Positions 6,550-15,372 of a stretch of 32,358 nt of DNA are shown one piece after another. How positions within the stretch are numbered: position 1 is the first letter of the stretch; each line of letters starts with the position of its first letter. Below the pieces are notes generated by a model. The model was not told the origin of the DNA and did not search any database. It saw only the letters and a program-made list of their open reading frames with translations. The translations under genes and the position numbers were made by a program. Source of the stretch: Rhodoferax sp. (GTDB lineage: Bacteria > Pseudomonadota > Gammaproteobacteria > Burkholderiales > Burkholderiaceae_C). The stretch covers positions 1 through 32,358 of the forward strand of contig NZ_JAABQC010000021.1 of assembly GCF_011391645.1 (NCBI RefSeq), given 5' to 3'.

Positions 6550-7230
6550 ATGTATGAGTTCATGACCACCCACGCGACTGATCTATTGTGTTTTGCGGCC
6601 TCTGCCGCCATGGTGCTGGTGTATCAGCAGTACCTGCGCTGGCGCACCCGGCGTGACCCGGCGTCGAGCGCGCAGGATGTCATGCTGGCCGCACGAGCGG
6701 CCTGGGTGGAGAGTGTGATGCGCGAGCGGCGTGACATCCTGGCAGTGCAAACCTTGCGCAACTCCACCATGTCGGCCAGCTTCATGGCCTCCACTGCGGT
6801 GTTGCTGATCATTGGTGTGCTCACCCTCAGCGCGCAGGGCGACAAGCTCTCCGGGACCTGGCACGCGCTCAATTTTCTGGGACGCGCGGGTGCGGAGATG
6901 TGGCTGTTCAAACTCCTGATGATGTTGTTTGACCTGTTGTTTGCGTTTTTTTCGTTTTCCATGTCGGTGCGGATTTTTCACCACATCGGCTATTTGATCA
7001 ACGTGCCGCTGGACAAGTCAAATGAGGCGCTGCAGATCAGGCAGGTCGGCGCGCAGTTCAACCGGGCCGGCATTTATTACCGCATTGGCATGCGTTCTTA
7101 TTACTTCACGGTGCCACTGTTGTTCTGGTTGTTCGGGCCGCTGTGGCTGCTGGGCGCCACCATGGCGATGGTATTTTTTCTGTTTCACCTGGACCGGGCA
7201 CCCCGGCACGACACCGACCTGATGGGCTAG
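6550..7230 (+). CDS. DUF599 family membrane protein
   Basis: This 226-aa protein has about four membrane segments: residues about 6-22, a central ASTAVLLIIGVLTL segment, FKLLMMLFDLLFAFFSFSMS, and a pair near the C-terminus (YYFTVPLLFWLFGPLWLLGA). The middle motif VQTLRNSTMSASFMASTA is characteristic of DUF599. No biochemical function is known for the family. The start could be ATG 6550, GTG 6547 or ATG 6562. It stands alone, divergent from the PHP gene and converging on recJ with only 5 bp between stops, so no separate terminator fits there. Confidence 0.8.
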   Translation: MYEFMTTHATDLLCFAASAAMVLVYQQYLRWRTRRDPASSAQDVMLAARAAWVESVMRERRDILAVQTLRNSTMSASFMASTAVLLIIGVLTLSAQGDKLSGTWHALNFLGRAGAEMWLFKLLMMLFDLLFAFFSFSMSVRIFHHIGYLINVPLDKSNEALQIRQVGAQFNRAGIYYRIGMRSYYFTVPLLFWLFGPLWLLGATMAMVFFLFHLDRAPRHDTDLMG

Positions 7231-7235
7231 CCCGG

Positions 7236-8966
7236 TCAAGCCAGGAGTTCGGCCGCCTCGACCAGAAAGCGCACCCGGCGCTCACCGCGCCAACTGTCCA
7301 CATCAAGCCGGAACGCCAGCTTGACGCGGCTGGGCAGCGGTTCGGTATGGCCAAACCAGATGCCGTCAACCGGCTCGCCGCGATGCTTGAGCTTGAGCGA
7401 CAGGTGTTTTTCGGCCACCAGGCGCTGCGACACCACCTCGAGCTCTTCGCTGAAGGTGGGGGCGGCAAAACCCTGGCCCCAGACCTCGTGGTGCAGTGCG
7501 TCGACCAAATCCGGGCGGCGGTATTCGGGCTTGAGCGCGCCGTCGGTGTCGAGCCGGCGCGTCAGCGTGGCCGCATCAAGCCACTCCTGCGCGACCTCGG
7601 TCAAGCCCTGCTCGAAGCTTCCCAGTTGATCCTCGTTCAAGGTGCAGCCGGCGGCCATGGCGTGTCCGCCAAAGCGCAGCAGCGCGTCGGGACGGCGCTT
7701 GGCCACCAGGTCGAGCGCGTCACGCAAGTGAAAGCCGGGAATGGAGCGGCCCGAGCCCTTGAGTTCGTGGCCATGCCCAGTGGCGCCACTGCGGGCAAAG
7801 ACAAAGCTGGGGCGGTGAAACTTGTCCTTGAGGCGCGACGCCACGATGCCGACCACACCCTCGTGAAAGTCGGCATCAAAAACACAAATGGCCGGCGGCG
7901 CCTCGGAGGCGTCTTCAAACAGCGACTCGGCCACCAGCAGCGCCTGTTCACGCATGCCGCCTTCAATGTCGCGCCTTTCGCGGTTGATGGCATCGAGCGC
8001 TTTGGCCAGCTCCTGGGCACGCCCGGCGTCGTCGGTGAGCAGGCATTCAATGCCCAGCGTCATGTCGGACAAACGCCCGGCGGCGTTGATGCGCGGCCCC
8101 AGCGCAAAACCAAAGTCAAAGGTAGTGGCCGTTTTGGCCTCGCGCGAGGCCGCCACAAACAGGGCCGCCAAGCCGGCAGGCAGGGCCAGGGCGCGCACCC
8201 GTTTCAGGCCTTGCGCCACCAGGCGGCGGTTGTTGGTGTCGAGCCTGACCACGTCAGCCACAGTGCCCAGCGCCACCAAAGGCAGCAGGGCGTCAAGTTT
8301 GGGCTGGTCTTGCGCACTGAAAGCGCCGCGCTGGCGCAGCTCGGCGCGCAGCGCCAGCAGCACGTAAAACATCACACCGACACCGGCGATGGCCTTGCTC
8401 TCAAAAGCGCAGCCGGGCTGGTTTGGGTTGACGATCACGTTGGCGTCGGGCAGCTCGGTCCGGCCGTCGCGCAGGGCCGGCAAATGGTGGTCGGTCACCA
8501 GCACTTGCAGGCCCAGCGCGCGAGCCCGGGACACACCCTCGAAGCTGGCAATGCCGTTGTCCACAGTGATCAGCACATCGGCACCGCTGGCCTTGACGCG
8601 CTCGGAAATCGGGGGTGTCAGGCCATAGCCGTCCTGCACCCGGTCGGGCACGATGTAGTCCACATGGCCGGCGCCGAGCAGGCGCAGGCCGCGCACCCCG
8701 ACTGCGCAGGCGGTGGCGCCGTCGCAGTCGTAGTCGGCCACGATGCAGAGCCTTTTGTCGTCGCGGATGGCGTCGGCCAGCAGCCGTGCCGCATCCGCCG
8801 TGCCCAGCATGCTGGCGGGTGGCAGCAGCTTGGCCAGCGCGTCGTCGAGTTCCTGAGGGCCTTGCACACCGCGGGCGGCGTAAAGTTGTGCCAGCAAGGG
8901 ATGAATGCCGGCTTGCTCCAGCGCCCAGATGGTTCTGGGCGGGGCATCTCTGACCATGATTTTCAT
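7236..8966 (-). CDS. recJ: Single-stranded-DNA-specific exonuclease RecJ
   Basis: This 576-aa cytoplasmic 5'-3' ssDNA exonuclease acts in recombination and mismatch or base excision repair. DHH-superfamily motifs are in order: IVADYDCDGATA (residues 78-82 DYDCD), LITVDNG (D136) and VLVTDHHLPA (DHH 159-161). VNPNQPGC and a DHHA1 region with GHAMAAGCTL (GGHxxAAG-type) follow. The length is typical of the family. The start MKIMVRDAPP overlaps the upstream stop in an ATGA, so it is translationally coupled to the RpfE-like gene. A 614-aa open frame on the opposite strand is a composition shadow. Confidence 0.96.
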   Translation of the reverse strand: MKIMVRDAPPRTIWALEQAGIHPLLAQLYAARGVQGPQELDDALAKLLPPASMLGTADAARLLADAIRDDKRLCIVADYDCDGATACAVGVRGLRLLGAGHVDYIVPDRVQDGYGLTPPISERVKASGADVLITVDNGIASFEGVSRARALGLQVLVTDHHLPALRDGRTELPDANVIVNPNQPGCAFESKAIAGVGVMFYVLLALRAELRQRGAFSAQDQPKLDALLPLVALGTVADVVRLDTNNRRLVAQGLKRVRALALPAGLAALFVAASREAKTATTFDFGFALGPRINAAGRLSDMTLGIECLLTDDAGRAQELAKALDAINRERRDIEGGMREQALLVAESLFEDASEAPPAICVFDADFHEGVVGIVASRLKDKFHRPSFVFARSGATGHGHELKGSGRSIPGFHLRDALDLVAKRRPDALLRFGGHAMAAGCTLNEDQLGSFEQGLTEVAQEWLDAATLTRRLDTDGALKPEYRRPDLVDALHHEVWGQGFAAPTFSEELEVVSQRLVAEKHLSLKLKHRGEPVDGIWFGHTEPLPSRVKLAFRLDVDSWRGERRVRFLVEAAELLA

Positions 8967-9901
8967 AATTTTTCGAGCAAACTTTGAACAGGCGGCGCGC
9001 CAAAAAGCGGCCTTATTTTTTGCATCAGGGTTCTCGGCCGGGTGTGCCAACTCTGCGCATGACGTTCGCCGCACAGGGTGAGTTGAACCGCTTGGCCCTG
9101 ATTGTGAGCCTCCAGCAAGGCCTTGATTTCCATCGCGTCCAGTGCCTGCCAGGCGCTGGCCCAGGCGGCCCAGTCTTCCCTCAGCGCGGCGTCGCGCAGC
9201 GTTTGGACCACGGTGACGGGCACCGGGGCGTGAATCGAGTCCGCCAGGACTCCTGTGCCGCTGATCCAGATGGCGTTGATGCTTAGCGCTCCAAGCGCCT
9301 CGCGGGCATCATTGAGCGCGTGGGTGTAGAGCAGCATCTGCATTTCGCTCATCAGCCGGATCAGGCTGGCAGCCTGCGCCGCTGGCAGCATCCAGGGCGC
9401 CAGATTGCGGCCCAGCACCCGGTCTGGCGAGGCGCTGCGCAAACCTTCAAATACCTCGCCGTGTGCCAACCAACGGCCGGGTTGGTCCGGGTGCAGCGTG
9501 ATGCCGTCCTGTGCAAAAAAGGGCTGCATGGCGTTCAAAAAAGCGTCGGATTCAGCGGCGCCCAGGTCTTGCATCGGGATCTGGCGCAGCGTCACTTCAT
9601 GCATGCTGGCTTGCCAATGACACAAGGTCACAAACGCCCAGCCGCCTTTCTGTGCGCTCAGCTCGGGGTATTTCCGCGCCTGCAGCGCTGCCCATGGAAT
9701 CTGCCCGTCTGCCGCGCTCAGCCCCGAGGCGGCCGCCAGTGCGCGCTCGTGCGGCGGTGACCAACTCAGTTCGTCGCCCGCATCCGGTGCTTGCGCGCCC
9801 AGGCGGGGCAAGAGTTTTTGCAGGTTCGGCAGACTCAAAGTCGCCAGCTCAGCCTGGCAGCCCTCGGCATGGCTGGCCGCGTAAGGAATCAGCAGGTGCA
9901 T
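8963..9901 (-). CDS. RpfE-type / phosphoglycerate-mutase-like conserved protein
   Basis: This 312-aa protein starts MHLLIPYAAS. It resembles the conserved proteobacterial proteins annotated as RpfE-type regulatory or cofactor-independent phosphoglycerate-mutase-like (COG4255 type). Supporting features are PYAASHAEG at the N-terminus, a central WAFVTLCHWQ segment, LTLHPDQPGRW-type spacing, and SINAIWISGTG in the last third. I see no complete metal-binding set for mutase activity, so an enzyme role is doubtful. Its stop overlaps the recJ start (ATGA), which is often seen for this family and suggests a shared transcript. Function is unknown. Confidence 0.75.
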   Translation of the reverse strand: MHLLIPYAASHAEGCQAELATLSLPNLQKLLPRLGAQAPDAGDELSWSPPHERALAAASGLSAADGQIPWAALQARKYPELSAQKGGWAFVTLCHWQASMHEVTLRQIPMQDLGAAESDAFLNAMQPFFAQDGITLHPDQPGRWLAHGEVFEGLRSASPDRVLGRNLAPWMLPAAQAASLIRLMSEMQMLLYTHALNDAREALGALSINAIWISGTGVLADSIHAPVPVTVVQTLRDAALREDWAAWASAWQALDAMEIKALLEAHNQGQAVQLTLCGERHAQSWHTRPRTLMQKIRPLFGAPPVQSLLEKL

Positions 9902-9908
9902 GCGTAAC

Positions 9909-10475
9909 TCAGAGCACCAGCACGTCGGCAAACAACTGCTCGGCGCCGAGCGTCAACGCCACACTGGCCAGCGACACCGACTCGCCTTTGGCAAAGGGGT
10001 GCAGCACCCACAGGCCGTCGGCACCTTTGCGATAGCAGTCGGTGCTGCGGCTGTCCAGGTCGATCAACGCGTATTCTTGCAGGCTCTCCAAGCTGCGGTA
10101 ATAGCCAAATTTGAGTCCGCGGTCATACGCGGCGGTGCTGGCAGAGAGCACCTCCACAATCAGCTTGGGTTCGGTTTTGGCCAGCGGGCTGGCGGCGTCC
10201 TGCGCACTGCAGGTGACCAGCACGTCGGGGTAAAAATAGCTGTTGGCCCCTGCCACATGCAGCCGCATGTCGCTCATGTAGGTGCGGCACGGGCTGCCGC
10301 TGAGGTGCTGGCGCAGGGCGAATGCGATATTCATCGTGACCGTCACATGCCGGTCTTCGGCACCAGCCATGGCAAAGACTTCGCCATTGAGGTACTCATG
10401 GCGGTCAAGTTGCGTGCTTTCCCAGGTCAGGTAGTCGTCGGCGCCAAAGGCGCCGCTGTGTGCGGGAAGTCCCAT
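9909..10475 (-). CDS. Uma2 family (DUF820) PD-(D/E)xK nuclease-like protein
   Basis: This 188-aa protein shows the Uma2 pattern: ADDYLTWESTQLDRHEYLNG near the N-terminus, FYPDVLVTC (Asp about residue 84), LIVEVLSAST (Glu about residue 108), then YDRGLKFGYYRSLESLQEYA and LIDLDS. Uma2 proteins have a restriction-endonuclease fold. They are abundant in cyanobacteria and scattered elsewhere, and they are linked to mobile DNA but biochemically poorly known. It lies 7 bp upstream of the RpfE-like gene and could be the first gene of the recJ transcript. This is an accessory gene inserted among housekeeping genes. Confidence 0.87.
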   Translation of the reverse strand: MGLPAHSGAFGADDYLTWESTQLDRHEYLNGEVFAMAGAEDRHVTVTMNIAFALRQHLSGSPCRTYMSDMRLHVAGANSYFYPDVLVTCSAQDAASPLAKTEPKLIVEVLSASTAAYDRGLKFGYYRSLESLQEYALIDLDSRSTDCYRKGADGLWVLHPFAKGESVSLASVALTLGAEQLFADVLVL

Positions 10476-10568
10476 GGTGTTGTCCTCTCAAACGGTGCAA
10501 GGCCTGATTATGCGGGAGTCTGGCCGCCAGCTTCGGATCGGCCTGGGCTGCAATGCCACAATGCGGGT

Positions 10569-11825
10569 ATGCAACTCCCCTATGAATTGATCCTTGGCTG
10601 GCGCTACACGCGGGCCGGCCGGGCCACCCGGCGCAACGGCTTTATCTCGTTCATCTCGGGCGTGTCGATGCTGGGCATCGCGCTTGGTGTGGCGGCCCTG
10701 ATCATCGTGCTGAGTGTGATGAACGGTTTTCAGAAAGAGGTGCGCGACCGCATGCTGGGGGTGGTCTCGCACATCGAGATTTTTGCGCCCAACGGCGAGG
10801 CCCTGCCCGACGCGGCGCGCACGCTGACCCAGGTCCGGTCCAACCCGGCCGTGATTGGCGCGGCCCCTTTCATTGCCACCCAGGCATTGTTGGCCAGGGG
10901 TGAAGACATGAAAGGCACGCTGGTGAGGGGCATCGACCCGGCCCGAGAGGGTGAGGTGACCGACCTGGCGCTCGAGCTCAAGAACACCGGTTTGAACCTT
11001 CTGATTCCCGGCGAGTTTGGCGTGGTGCTGGGTGCCGAACTGGCGCGCGGCCTGGGTGTGATTGTGGGCGACAAGGTGACGCTGGTGGCGCCCAGCGGCC
11101 AGGTCACGCCGGCGGGTGTGGTGCCGCGCCTGAAGCAGACGACGGTGGTGGGTATTTTTGATTCGGGCCATTTCGAATATGACTCGGGGCTGGTGCTGAT
11201 GCACATTGAAGACGCGGCGCGCATCTTCCGGCTGGAGGGCCCCAGCGGCGTGCGCGTCAAGCTGCGCGACCTGCACCAGGCCCGGGAAGTGGCCGCCGAA
11301 TTGGCCACCACGCTGACCGACCGGCTGGTGATCCGTGACTGGACGCGCCAGAACCGCACCTGGTTTGCCGCAGTCCAGCTCGAAAAACGCATGATGTTCA
11401 TCATCCTGACGCTGATCGTTGCGGTGGCGGCCTTCAATCTGGTCAGCACGCTGGTCATGACAGTGACCGACAAGCGCGCTGACATCGCCATTTTGCGCAC
11501 GCTGGGCGCCAGCCCGTCCAGCATCATGGGCATCTTTGTGGTGCAGGGCGCCATGGTGGGCGTGATCGGCACGCTGGCCGGCTTGGCATTGGGCCTGGGT
11601 GTGGCGTTCAACATTGACGTGATCGTGCCGGCGTTGGAGCAGCTCTTTCGTGCCAGCTTTTTGCCGAAAGACATTTATCTGATCAGCCGCATGCCGAGCG
11701 ACCCGCAACAGGCAGACATCATGCCGATTGCCTTGATCTCTCTGGTGCTGGCCTTTGTGGCCACGCTCTACCCGAGCTGGCGCGCCAGCCGCGTCAATCC
11801 GGCGGAGGCGCTGCGCTATGAGTGA
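10569..11825 (+). CDS. lolC: Lipoprotein-releasing ABC transporter permease (LolC/LolE family)
   Basis: This 418-aa inner-membrane permease starts at [15 protein letters not shown]. The first membrane helix (about residues 22-45) reads [21 protein letters not shown] periplasmic MacB-like domain follows, then three C-terminal FtsX-type helices: [40 protein letters not shown], and [20 protein letters not shown]. With LolD it extracts outer-membrane lipoproteins for LolA. Only one LolC/E gene is present, as in bacteria with a single hybrid (LolF-type) permease. Its end overlaps lolD by 8 bp. The same frame is open far upstream, antisense to the Uma2 gene; that part is not coding. Confidence 0.93.
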   Translation: MQLPYELILGWRYTRAGRATRRNGFISFISGVSMLGIALGVAALIIVLSVMNGFQKEVRDRMLGVVSHIEIFAPNGEALPDAARTLTQVRSNPAVIGAAPFIATQALLARGEDMKGTLVRGIDPAREGEVTDLALELKNTGLNLLIPGEFGVVLGAELARGLGVIVGDKVTLVAPSGQVTPAGVVPRLKQTTVVGIFDSGHFEYDSGLVLMHIEDAARIFRLEGPSGVRVKLRDLHQAREVAAELATTLTDRLVIRDWTRQNRTWFAAVQLEKRMMFIILTLIVAVAAFNLVSTLVMTVTDKRADIAILRTLGASPSSIMGIFVVQGAMVGVIGTLAGLALGLGVAFNIDVIVPALEQLFRASFLPKDIYLISRMPSDPQQADIMPIALISLVLAFVATLYPSWRASRVNPAEALRYE

Positions 11826-12507
11826 AATTGTCCTGAGCGCGCGCGGGTTGACCAAACGCTTTACCGAAGGGCGGCTGGACGTAACGGTGCTGCAGGGCGT
11901 TGACCTGGATGTGCGCGCCGGCGAGACGCTGGCCATTGTGGGTGCCTCCGGCTCCGGCAAAAGCACCCTGTTGCATTTGCTGGGTGGACTTGACGCGCCC
12001 AGCAGCGGCTCGGTGCTGCTGCACGGCCAGGATCTGGCGCAGGTGGGCGAAGCCGAGCAGGGCCGTCTGCGCAACCGCCACCTGGGTTTTGTTTACCAGT
12101 TTCACCATTTGCTGCCCGAGTTCAGCGCGCTTGACAATGTGGCCATGCCGCTGTGGATCAGGCGCATGGCGCACTTTGAGGCGGCACAGATCGCCAGCAA
12201 GATGCTGACCAGTGTGGGCCTGATTGAGCGCTTGCAGCATCGCCCGGCCGAACTCTCGGGTGGCGAGCGCCAGCGCGTGGCCATCGCCCGCGCGCTGGTC
12301 ACCCAGCCGGCCTGCGTGCTGGCCGATGAGCCGACCGGCAACCTGGACCGCAGCACGGCGCACGGCGTTTTCGATCTGATGCTGCTACTGGCGCGCACTC
12401 AGGGCACGGCCTTTATTGTGGTGACGCATGACGAGGCGCTGGCTGCCCGCTGCTCCCGACAGCTCAGGCTGGTGCTGGGCAAATTGACAGAAGCAGGTTC
12501 GGCTTAG
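11818..12507 (+). CDS. lolD: Lipoprotein-releasing ABC transporter ATPase LolD
   Basis: This 229-aa ATPase has Walker [11 protein letters not shown]-loop [11 protein letters not shown], signature LSGGERQR, Walker B VLADEP with TGNLD, and H-loop VTHDE. The [18 protein letters not shown] stretch is typical of LolD rather than other MacB-like ATPases. It powers lipoprotein release from the inner membrane with the upstream permease. The ATG at 11818 lies inside the end of lolC (8-bp overlap), so the two are translationally coupled. Confidence 0.95.
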   Translation: MSEIVLSARGLTKRFTEGRLDVTVLQGVDLDVRAGETLAIVGASGSGKSTLLHLLGGLDAPSSGSVLLHGQDLAQVGEAEQGRLRNRHLGFVYQFHHLLPEFSALDNVAMPLWIRRMAHFEAAQIASKMLTSVGLIERLQHRPAELSGGERQRVAIARALVTQPACVLADEPTGNLDRSTAHGVFDLMLLLARTQGTAFIVVTHDEALAARCSRQLRLVLGKLTEAGSA

Positions 12508-12572
12508 GTAATTGCTCAGATTTTTACCGATAATTTGGTTGGACTAAAACAGGTTTTTTTTGAGGTGTAAAG

Positions 12573-12962
12573 ATGAGTGTTGAATGGCAAGAAAGTTACA
12601 AAATTGGCGATGCCGCGGTGGATGCCATGCAGGAGGAGTTGTTCGCTCTGACGAATGCGTTTCTCGCGTCCGATGACCTGACGGTGCTGCGCTCCGCGAT
12701 TGTGTCGCTGTGCAAGCAGGCCCGGGTTCAGTTTGAGCTCGAAGAGGCCTTGATGCGCCGCGTCAACTTTCCCGGGCTGGAGGCGCACAGGGCGCAACAC
12801 CAGATGCTGCTGGACCGGCTCATTGGCCGCAGCATGGATGTGGGCAAGGGTTACATGAACAAGCCGGCCATTGCCGCCCTGATGCAGGACTGGGCCGTGC
12901 GCCATGTGCCTGAAGAGGATGCCAGCCTGGGTCGTTTCCTGGCAGCCAGCCAGTCAGCCTGA
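12573..12962 (+). CDS. Hemerythrin-like protein with incomplete diiron site
   Basis: This 129-aa four-helix protein is recognisable as a bacteriohemerythrin: VEWQESYKIGDAAVDAMQEE, FELEEALMRRVNFPGLEAH, then DWAVRHVPEED. The ligands for one iron (H72, H76, H111) and the bridging carboxylates (E57, D116) are present. The two histidines of the other iron are both replaced by glutamine: Q20 in DAMQEELF (normally DxQH) and Q53 in VQFELEE (normally HFxxEE). It may bind a single metal or none, so oxygen binding is doubtful. The ribosome binding site GAGGTG precedes the ATG. It lies 65 bp after lolD and 26 bp before tatD. Confidence 0.85.
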   Translation: MSVEWQESYKIGDAAVDAMQEELFALTNAFLASDDLTVLRSAIVSLCKQARVQFELEEALMRRVNFPGLEAHRAQHQMLLDRLIGRSMDVGKGYMNKPAIAALMQDWAVRHVPEEDASLGRFLAASQSA

Positions 12963-12988
12963 CAAATCCTGGTCTTGGGTGAATCGGT

Positions 12989-13834
12989 GTGACATTCATC
13001 GACACCCACTGCCATCTGGATGCCGCCGAGTTCGGCGCCTCAGGCCCCTCGCTGCGTGCGCAGGCAGCGCGCAACCAAGTGGTCCAGTGTGTGTTGCCAG
13101 CGGTCGAGGTGGCCAACTTTGAGGCGGTGCGCACCCTGGCGCATGCCGGCGGCGACAGCTACGCGCTGGGCATTCACCCGCTGTACGTGAAAGCGGCACA
13201 GGACGCCGACCTGGACCGGCTCGACGCCGCGCTGCAGTTCCACCGGCACGATCCCCGACTGGTTGCGGTGGGTGAAATCGGGCTCGACCTGTTTGTGCCA
13301 GAGCTGTGCGTCAGCCCCTTGCGCGAGCGCCAGCAACACTTTTACCTGTCGCAACTCAAGCTGGCGCGCAAATACGGCTTGCCGGTGTTGTTGCATGTGC
13401 GCCGCTCGGTTGACCAGGTGCTCAAGGGGCTGCGCAGCGTGGCGCGCTCCGACTGGCATGGCATTGCGCACGCCTTCAACGGCAGCGCCAGCCAGGCTCA
13501 AAGTTTCATTGATCTTGGGTTCAGACTGGGTTTTGGCGGGGCGGTGACCTACGAGCGGGCCCTGCGACTGCGCCACCTGGCTGTCGGCCTGCCGCTGGAT
13601 GCGATCGTGCTGGAAACCGATGCCCCCGACATGCCGCCGCATTGGCTTTACAAAACGGCCGAACAGCGCGCCGCAGGCGAACCGCAAAGTGTCAATTCAC
13701 CCGCCGAACTGCCGCGCATTGCTGCGGTGCTGGCCGAACTGCGCGGCATAAGTGCGGAGGAACTGGCCTCGGCCACCACGCGCAATGCGCTCGCGGCGCT
13801 GCCAAAACTGGGGGCGCTGCTGCAGGCGCAATGA
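12989..13834 (+). CDS. TatD family metal-dependent hydrolase / DNase
   Basis: This 281-aa TIM-barrel amidohydrolase-type protein starts at GTG 12989. Metal ligands are clear: THCHLD (H7, H9), VGEIGLD (E96), LLHVRRS (H136), IAHAFNG (H161) and ETDAPDMPPHW (D211). TatD relatives act as 3'-5' exonucleases, D-aminoacyl-tRNA deacylases or other hydrolases. Which paralogue this is cannot be decided here. It follows the hemerythrin gene by 26 bp and converges on the lipocalin gene. Confidence 0.92.
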   Translation: MTFIDTHCHLDAAEFGASGPSLRAQAARNQVVQCVLPAVEVANFEAVRTLAHAGGDSYALGIHPLYVKAAQDADLDRLDAALQFHRHDPRLVAVGEIGLDLFVPELCVSPLRERQQHFYLSQLKLARKYGLPVLLHVRRSVDQVLKGLRSVARSDWHGIAHAFNGSASQAQSFIDLGFRLGFGGAVTYERALRLRHLAVGLPLDAIVLETDAPDMPPHWLYKTAEQRAAGEPQSVNSPAELPRIAAVLAELRGISAEELASATTRNALAALPKLGALLQAQ

Positions 13835-13872
13835 CAGGCCGGGTCATGGCTCACCTCGGGCGGCAGTGGTGG

Positions 13873-14439
13873 TTAACGGTCGATGTGGGGTGAGTTCTCA
13901 AGCTTGCTGATGTCAAAGCCTTTTTGCGTCAGGCGTTCCAGCAGGGACAGGTAGGTTGTGCTGTCCACTTTTGGGGTGCGGGACAAAATCCAGAGGTACT
14001 CGCGTTTGGGCTCGGCCACGGCGGCCAATTGGTAGGCCGGGTCCAGGTCGATGACCCAGTAGTCGCCCCACACCATGGGGATGAGCGACAGCCAGGCCGG
14101 GGCAAAGCGGACTTTGAGCTTGGGTGAGCTGGCCTCGCCCTGCTGCCTTGCGGCGCCAACAGCTTCGCTGGTCTGGCCATCTGCAAGCAGGCAGCGGTTT
14201 ACCACCTGCAACCGGCCATCGCCGAGCAGGCTGTAGCTGGCCTGGGTGTTGGCAACACACTTTTTCTGGAAGCTGTTGGGATATTTGGCAATCTCAAACC
14301 AGGTTCCCATGTAGCGCGGCACGTCCAGCGTGGCAATGGGGGTGAGTGGCTGGCTTGGCGCGGGCGCTGTTTGCGCCGCAGCATGCAGGCCCGCAAGGCC
14401 GGCAAGGCAGGCAACGGCAATGGCAAGTGTGATTTTCAT
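13873..14439 (-). CDS. Blc-type bacterial lipocalin, secreted
   Basis: This 188-aa protein has a Sec signal peptide (about residues 1-22, cleavage after AHAAA) without a lipobox cysteine, unlike E. coli Blc, so it is probably a soluble periplasmic form. Lipocalin motifs are MGTWFEIAKYPNSFQKKC (residues about 44-61), then KVRFAPAWLSLIPMVWGDYW and YLWILSRTP. Blc proteins bind fatty acids or lysophospholipids and help maintain the envelope. C61 and C83 could form a disulfide. It is transcribed alone, convergent with tatD and divergent from the spermidine-synthase-like gene. Confidence 0.9.
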   Translation of the reverse strand: MKITLAIAVACLAGLAGLHAAAQTAPAPSQPLTPIATLDVPRYMGTWFEIAKYPNSFQKKCVANTQASYSLLGDGRLQVVNRCLLADGQTSEAVGAARQQGEASSPKLKVRFAPAWLSLIPMVWGDYWVIDLDPAYQLAAVAEPKREYLWILSRTPKVDSTTYLSLLERLTQKGFDISKLENSPHIDR

Positions 14440-14616
14440 TGTTGGCTGTTGAGGTTATGGTCAAGGATGCGGCAATGGGCGGAGCACTTTTTGCAAAAAT
14501 GTCCGGGTGCGGGGATGCCCGGGGGCCGCATCCACCAAGACCGGGTGATGCGCGGTGGAGTTTACCTCTGTGCCGGTTTCAGGCCGCGGGGATCGATTGG
14601 AGATAATCAAGCCACC

Positions 14617-15372
14617 TTGAAAAAAAACACCCACTCTCTTCCCGAGGTCAATTATTCAGACGATGGCAAGATCCGCCACCTGCACCTGGGCACCGAATGG
14701 ATCCAGGGCTCGATGTACCTGACCGAGCCCAACGCGCTGGTGCATGAGTACATTCAGCGCATGATGGCCTGGCTGTTGTTTGTGCCGCCCGATTCGGTGA
14801 AAGACCGCCAGGCCTTGCAATTGGGGCTGGGCGCCGGCGCGCTGACCAAGTTCTGTCACAAGGAGTTGCGCATGAAAACCAGCGTCATCGAGCTCAATCC
14901 GCAGGTGCTGGCGGCTTGCAAGGGCTGGTTCAAATTTCCCGCGGAAAACCCGCGCCTGCAGGTGGTGCTGAATGATGCGGCGCAAGAAATCCTGAACCCC
15001 AAATGGTGGGGCACCGTGGATGCTTTGCAGGTGGATTTGTACGACCACGAGGCCGCCGCCCCGGTGCTCGACAGCCTGCCGTTCTACAACCACTGCCGCC
15101 GCCTGCTGACGCCCGAGGGCAGCATGACGGTGAACCTGTTTGGCCGGGCGTCGAGCTTCGCGCGCAGTGTCGAAAAAATGTCGGCGGCCTTTGGCAAGGA
15201 CGCCATCTGGGCCTTCAAACCCACGCGCGAGGGCAACACCGTGGTGCTGGCGCAGCACACGCCGAGCCGCCCCAAGCGCGATGTGCTGATGACGCGCGCC
15301 GACCGGATCGAGTTTGAATGGGGCCTGCCGGCCAGCAAATGGGTACGGGTCTTCAAACCCATGCTGTCATGA
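14617..15372 (+). CDS. Spermidine synthase-like methyltransferase-fold protein
   Basis: This is a 251-aa protein if read from TTG at 14617, 14 bp after a GGAG. No ATG fits before the conserved region, and the frame is open further upstream. Rossmann motifs are ALQLGLGAGALTKFCHKEL, SVIELNPQVL, VVLNDAAQEIL and VDALQVDLYDHEA, in spermidine-synthase order. The putrescine-site residues of true aminopropyltransferases are not obvious, so the substrate is open. Its TGA overlaps the ATG of the gspE-like gene (ATGA), so the two are coupled despite unrelated functions. Confidence 0.83.
   Translation: MKKNTHSLPEVNYSDDGKIRHLHLGTEWIQGSMYLTEPNALVHEYIQRMMAWLLFVPPDSVKDRQALQLGLGAGALTKFCHKELRMKTSVIELNPQVLAACKGWFKFPAENPRLQVVLNDAAQEILNPKWWGTVDALQVDLYDHEAAAPVLDSLPFYNHCRRLLTPEGSMTVNLFGRASSFARSVEKMSAAFGKDAIWAFKPTREGNTVVLAQHTPSRPKRDVLMTRADRIEFEWGLPASKWVRVFKPMLS

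Noticed and set aside
7143-8987. 614-aa open frame on the plus strand
   Set aside because: It is antisense to recJ, which has all DHH motifs; the translation is His/Gln/Gly-rich with no recognisable domain, as expected of the complement of GC-rich coding DNA.
9900-10568. Long in-frame N-terminal extension of the LolC/E gene
   Set aside because: It is antisense to the Uma2 gene and lacks protein-like features; homology begins at [15 protein letters not shown] (10569).
10488-12074. 528-aa minus-strand open frame
   Set aside because: It is antisense to lolC and lolD and has low-complexity composition.
12484-12534. Promoter between lolD and the hemerythrin gene (TTGACA and GATAAT)
   Set aside because: The hexamers are not at usable spacing from each other or from any acceptable partner.
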